This document shows positions 5,776-6,638 of a DNA stretch of 6,638 nt, one piece after another (the first letter of the stretch is position 1; each line of letters begins with the position of its first letter). The stretch comes from Anaerolineae bacterium. Lineage in GTDB: Bacteria > Chloroflexota > Anaerolineae > Aggregatilineales > Phototrophicaceae. The notes below the pieces were generated by a model. That model searched no databases. It had not been told where the DNA came from and saw only the letters and a program-made list of their open reading frames with translations. The position numbers and the translations under genes were made by a program. The stretch covers positions 1 through 6,638 of the forward strand of contig JADLHH010000578.1 in NCBI GenBank assembly GCA_020848855.1, given 5' to 3'.

Positions 5776-6267
5776 TCAGAACAGCATGAGAATAGCGAAA
5801 GCGGCGTACAGAACACCCTCAACAACCGCGATGATCTGCATGGCGGCAGGGGTCGCGCCGCCTTCGGTGTAGCCCGTGACGCGCAGAAACTGAACTTTCA
5901 CGATCTGACCGAGCGCGTAGAACCCGCCGAAGACCAGCGACAGCGCGGGCTGGTCGGGGATGCGCAGCACCGCGATCAACAGCCCCACGTGCCCCAGCAG
6001 ATTCAGGATGGCGAAGACGAACGAGGACACCTCACGTTGCGCGAAACGGATGCCGAGCTGCCCCAGCGCGCCGAGCGCCAGAAGCGCGATCAGCGCCAGC
6101 GCGATGGGGTGCGGGTTGTCGCCGATCATCAGCGGGGCGGCAGCATCCGAATCGACGAAAGCGAGGATGCCCGCGCCGAGCGCGACCAGCTTCAGGATCG
6201 TCTCGACCCAACCCCATAGACCCCACTCGGCGGTATGCCAGCCCTGCGCTTGTGTCATATTTCCCAT
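5776..6267 (-). CDS. Small polytopic membrane protein, family not recognised
   Basis: A 163-residue membrane protein of unknown function. Hydrophobic segments lie at about 21-39, 54-74, 82-102, 107-127 and 142-163, so four or five helices. The N-terminus (8-20) is rich in tryptophan with a histidine (H11, W10, W15, W18, W20), looking like an interfacial helix. Polar residues inside helices are H93 and E150, which might bind a cofactor or contact a partner. It loosely resembles small four-helix proteins such as DoxX-like ones, but no family motif is visible and I do not assign one. AGGAG (6274-6278) stands 6 nt before the ATG at 6267 and fixes the start. It sits between the FixH/YtkA-like gene (40-bp gap) and the iron-sulfur gene (6-bp gap), clearly one transcription unit. 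Confidence 0.85.
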   Translation of the reverse strand: MGNMTQAQGWHTAEWGLWGWVETILKLVALGAGILAFVDSDAAAPLMIGDNPHPIALALIALLALGALGQLGIRFAQREVSSFVFAILNLLGHVGLLIAVLRIPDQPALSLVFGGFYALGQIVKVQFLRVTGYTEGGATPAAMQIIAVVEGVLYAAFAILMLF

Positions 6268-6273
6268 GAAAAT

Positions 6274-6278
6274 CTCCT
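6274..6278 (-). promoter_or_regulatory. Ribosome binding site of the small membrane protein gene
   Basis: CTCCT on the plus strand reads AGGAG on the minus strand, 6 nt before the ATG at 6267. It favours this ATG over the in-frame ATG three codons later. Confidence 0.8.
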
Positions 6279-6307
6279 CACGCTCGCCGTCTGAATCGGT
6301 TGTTCTG

Positions 6308-6638
6308 CTATGTCGCTACGCTCACATCGAATTCCTGCGAGACCTCCGAGCTATCCGGCAGTGTGACAGTTATTGTCACAACCCAGTCGCCGCCCATCGA
6401 CCACCGGAAGGGGATGATCGCCTTACCGTCGGCGTCAGTGGTCGCTTCGCCCAGCACCGGGCGCATCCCGGCATGGTTCATGTCGCCGCGCACCGCAACC
6501 GGCGCATCCGCCAGCGGCGCGCCGTCGCGCGTCACCATCACGAGCAGCGAAGCGTCGCCAACCGCTGCTGGTGTAGGGTCGATAATAAGGTCGATTTGCG
6601 CCGCCTGCACAGTCGTATCCGGGGTGGAGGCTGCCGGG
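6308..6638 (-). CDS. FixH/YtkA-like exported domain protein, 5' end missing
   Basis: The last 109 residues of a protein whose start lies beyond the right edge. A GTG at 6610 could be read as a start, but the frame stays open to the edge and the extra residues (PAASTPDTT) look like the Ser/Thr/Pro linker that follows a lipoprotein or signal peptide, so I treat the gene as partial. The visible part is one beta-sandwich domain: IDLIIDPTPAAVGDASLLV, a central DMNHAGMRPV, then an FRWSMGGDWVVTITVTL strand pattern, as in FixH and YtkA-like domains. Proteins of this kind act outside the membrane near copper-oxidase assembly. The Met/His cluster (MNHAGM) could bind copper, which is inference. It is the first visible gene of the minus-strand unit; the promoter is not in the window. 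The family call is moderate. Confidence 0.75.
   Translation of the reverse strand, partial: PAASTPDTTVQAAQIDLIIDPTPAAVGDASLLVMVTRDGAPLADAPVAVRGDMNHAGMRPVLGEATTDADGKAIIPFRWSMGGDWVVTITVTLPDSSEVSQEFDVSVAT

Noticed and set aside
6308..6610. Complete 100-residue gene starting at GTG 6610
   Set aside because: The frame remains open to the window edge with a linker-like sequence, there is no ribosome site before the GTG, and an exported domain needs a signal peptide, which must lie further upstream.

Overview
The window is GC-rich and tightly packed. It carries ordinary bacterial promoters and Shine-Dalgarno sites, with no RNA genes, CRISPR array, transposase or phage genes. Two membrane-anchored surface proteins have SdrD/Cna-B-like domains; one also has LysM and Pro/Thr-rich linkers. 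Together with short nested hairpin repeats beginning TTGTAGGGGC, this points to a member of the Chloroflexota, probably Anaerolineae-like. That is inference from style, not from a marker gene.

Left part (1-1298): a composite hairpin repeat (35-94), then a class I fructose-1,6-bisphosphatase gene (fbp, 240-1298) with a modest candidate promoter and a small dyad over its -10 region. The enzyme is full length and keeps the metal-binding core, but its C-terminal active-site signature is unusual.

Centre (1299-4164, plus strand): a strong promoter just after fbp is followed at once by an intrinsic-terminator-like hairpin. Next come a 514-residue secreted, membrane-anchored protein (jelly-roll-like region, LysM, SdrD-B-like domain, C-terminal helix), a second copy of the composite repeat, and a 235-residue relative with one SdrD-B-like domain, one membrane helix and a cytoplasmic tail of five tandem hexapeptide repeats. 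A 96-residue protein with four cysteines, not recognised, ends the plus-strand run. A 15-bp-stem terminator separates it from the converging genes.

Right part (4240-6638, minus strand): three closely spaced genes, read from the right edge: a FixH/YtkA-like exported domain protein (5' end outside the window), an unrecognised membrane protein with four or five helices, and a multi-spanning iron-sulfur protein of the NosR/NapH/CcoG group with an extra histidine-containing C-terminal membrane half. By analogy with ccoGHIS/fixGHIS, where a polyferredoxin and FixH work beside copper-oxidase assembly, this may be a membrane redox module for metal handling or respiratory-enzyme maturation. That is inference, but it is the best candidate here for an undescribed system.
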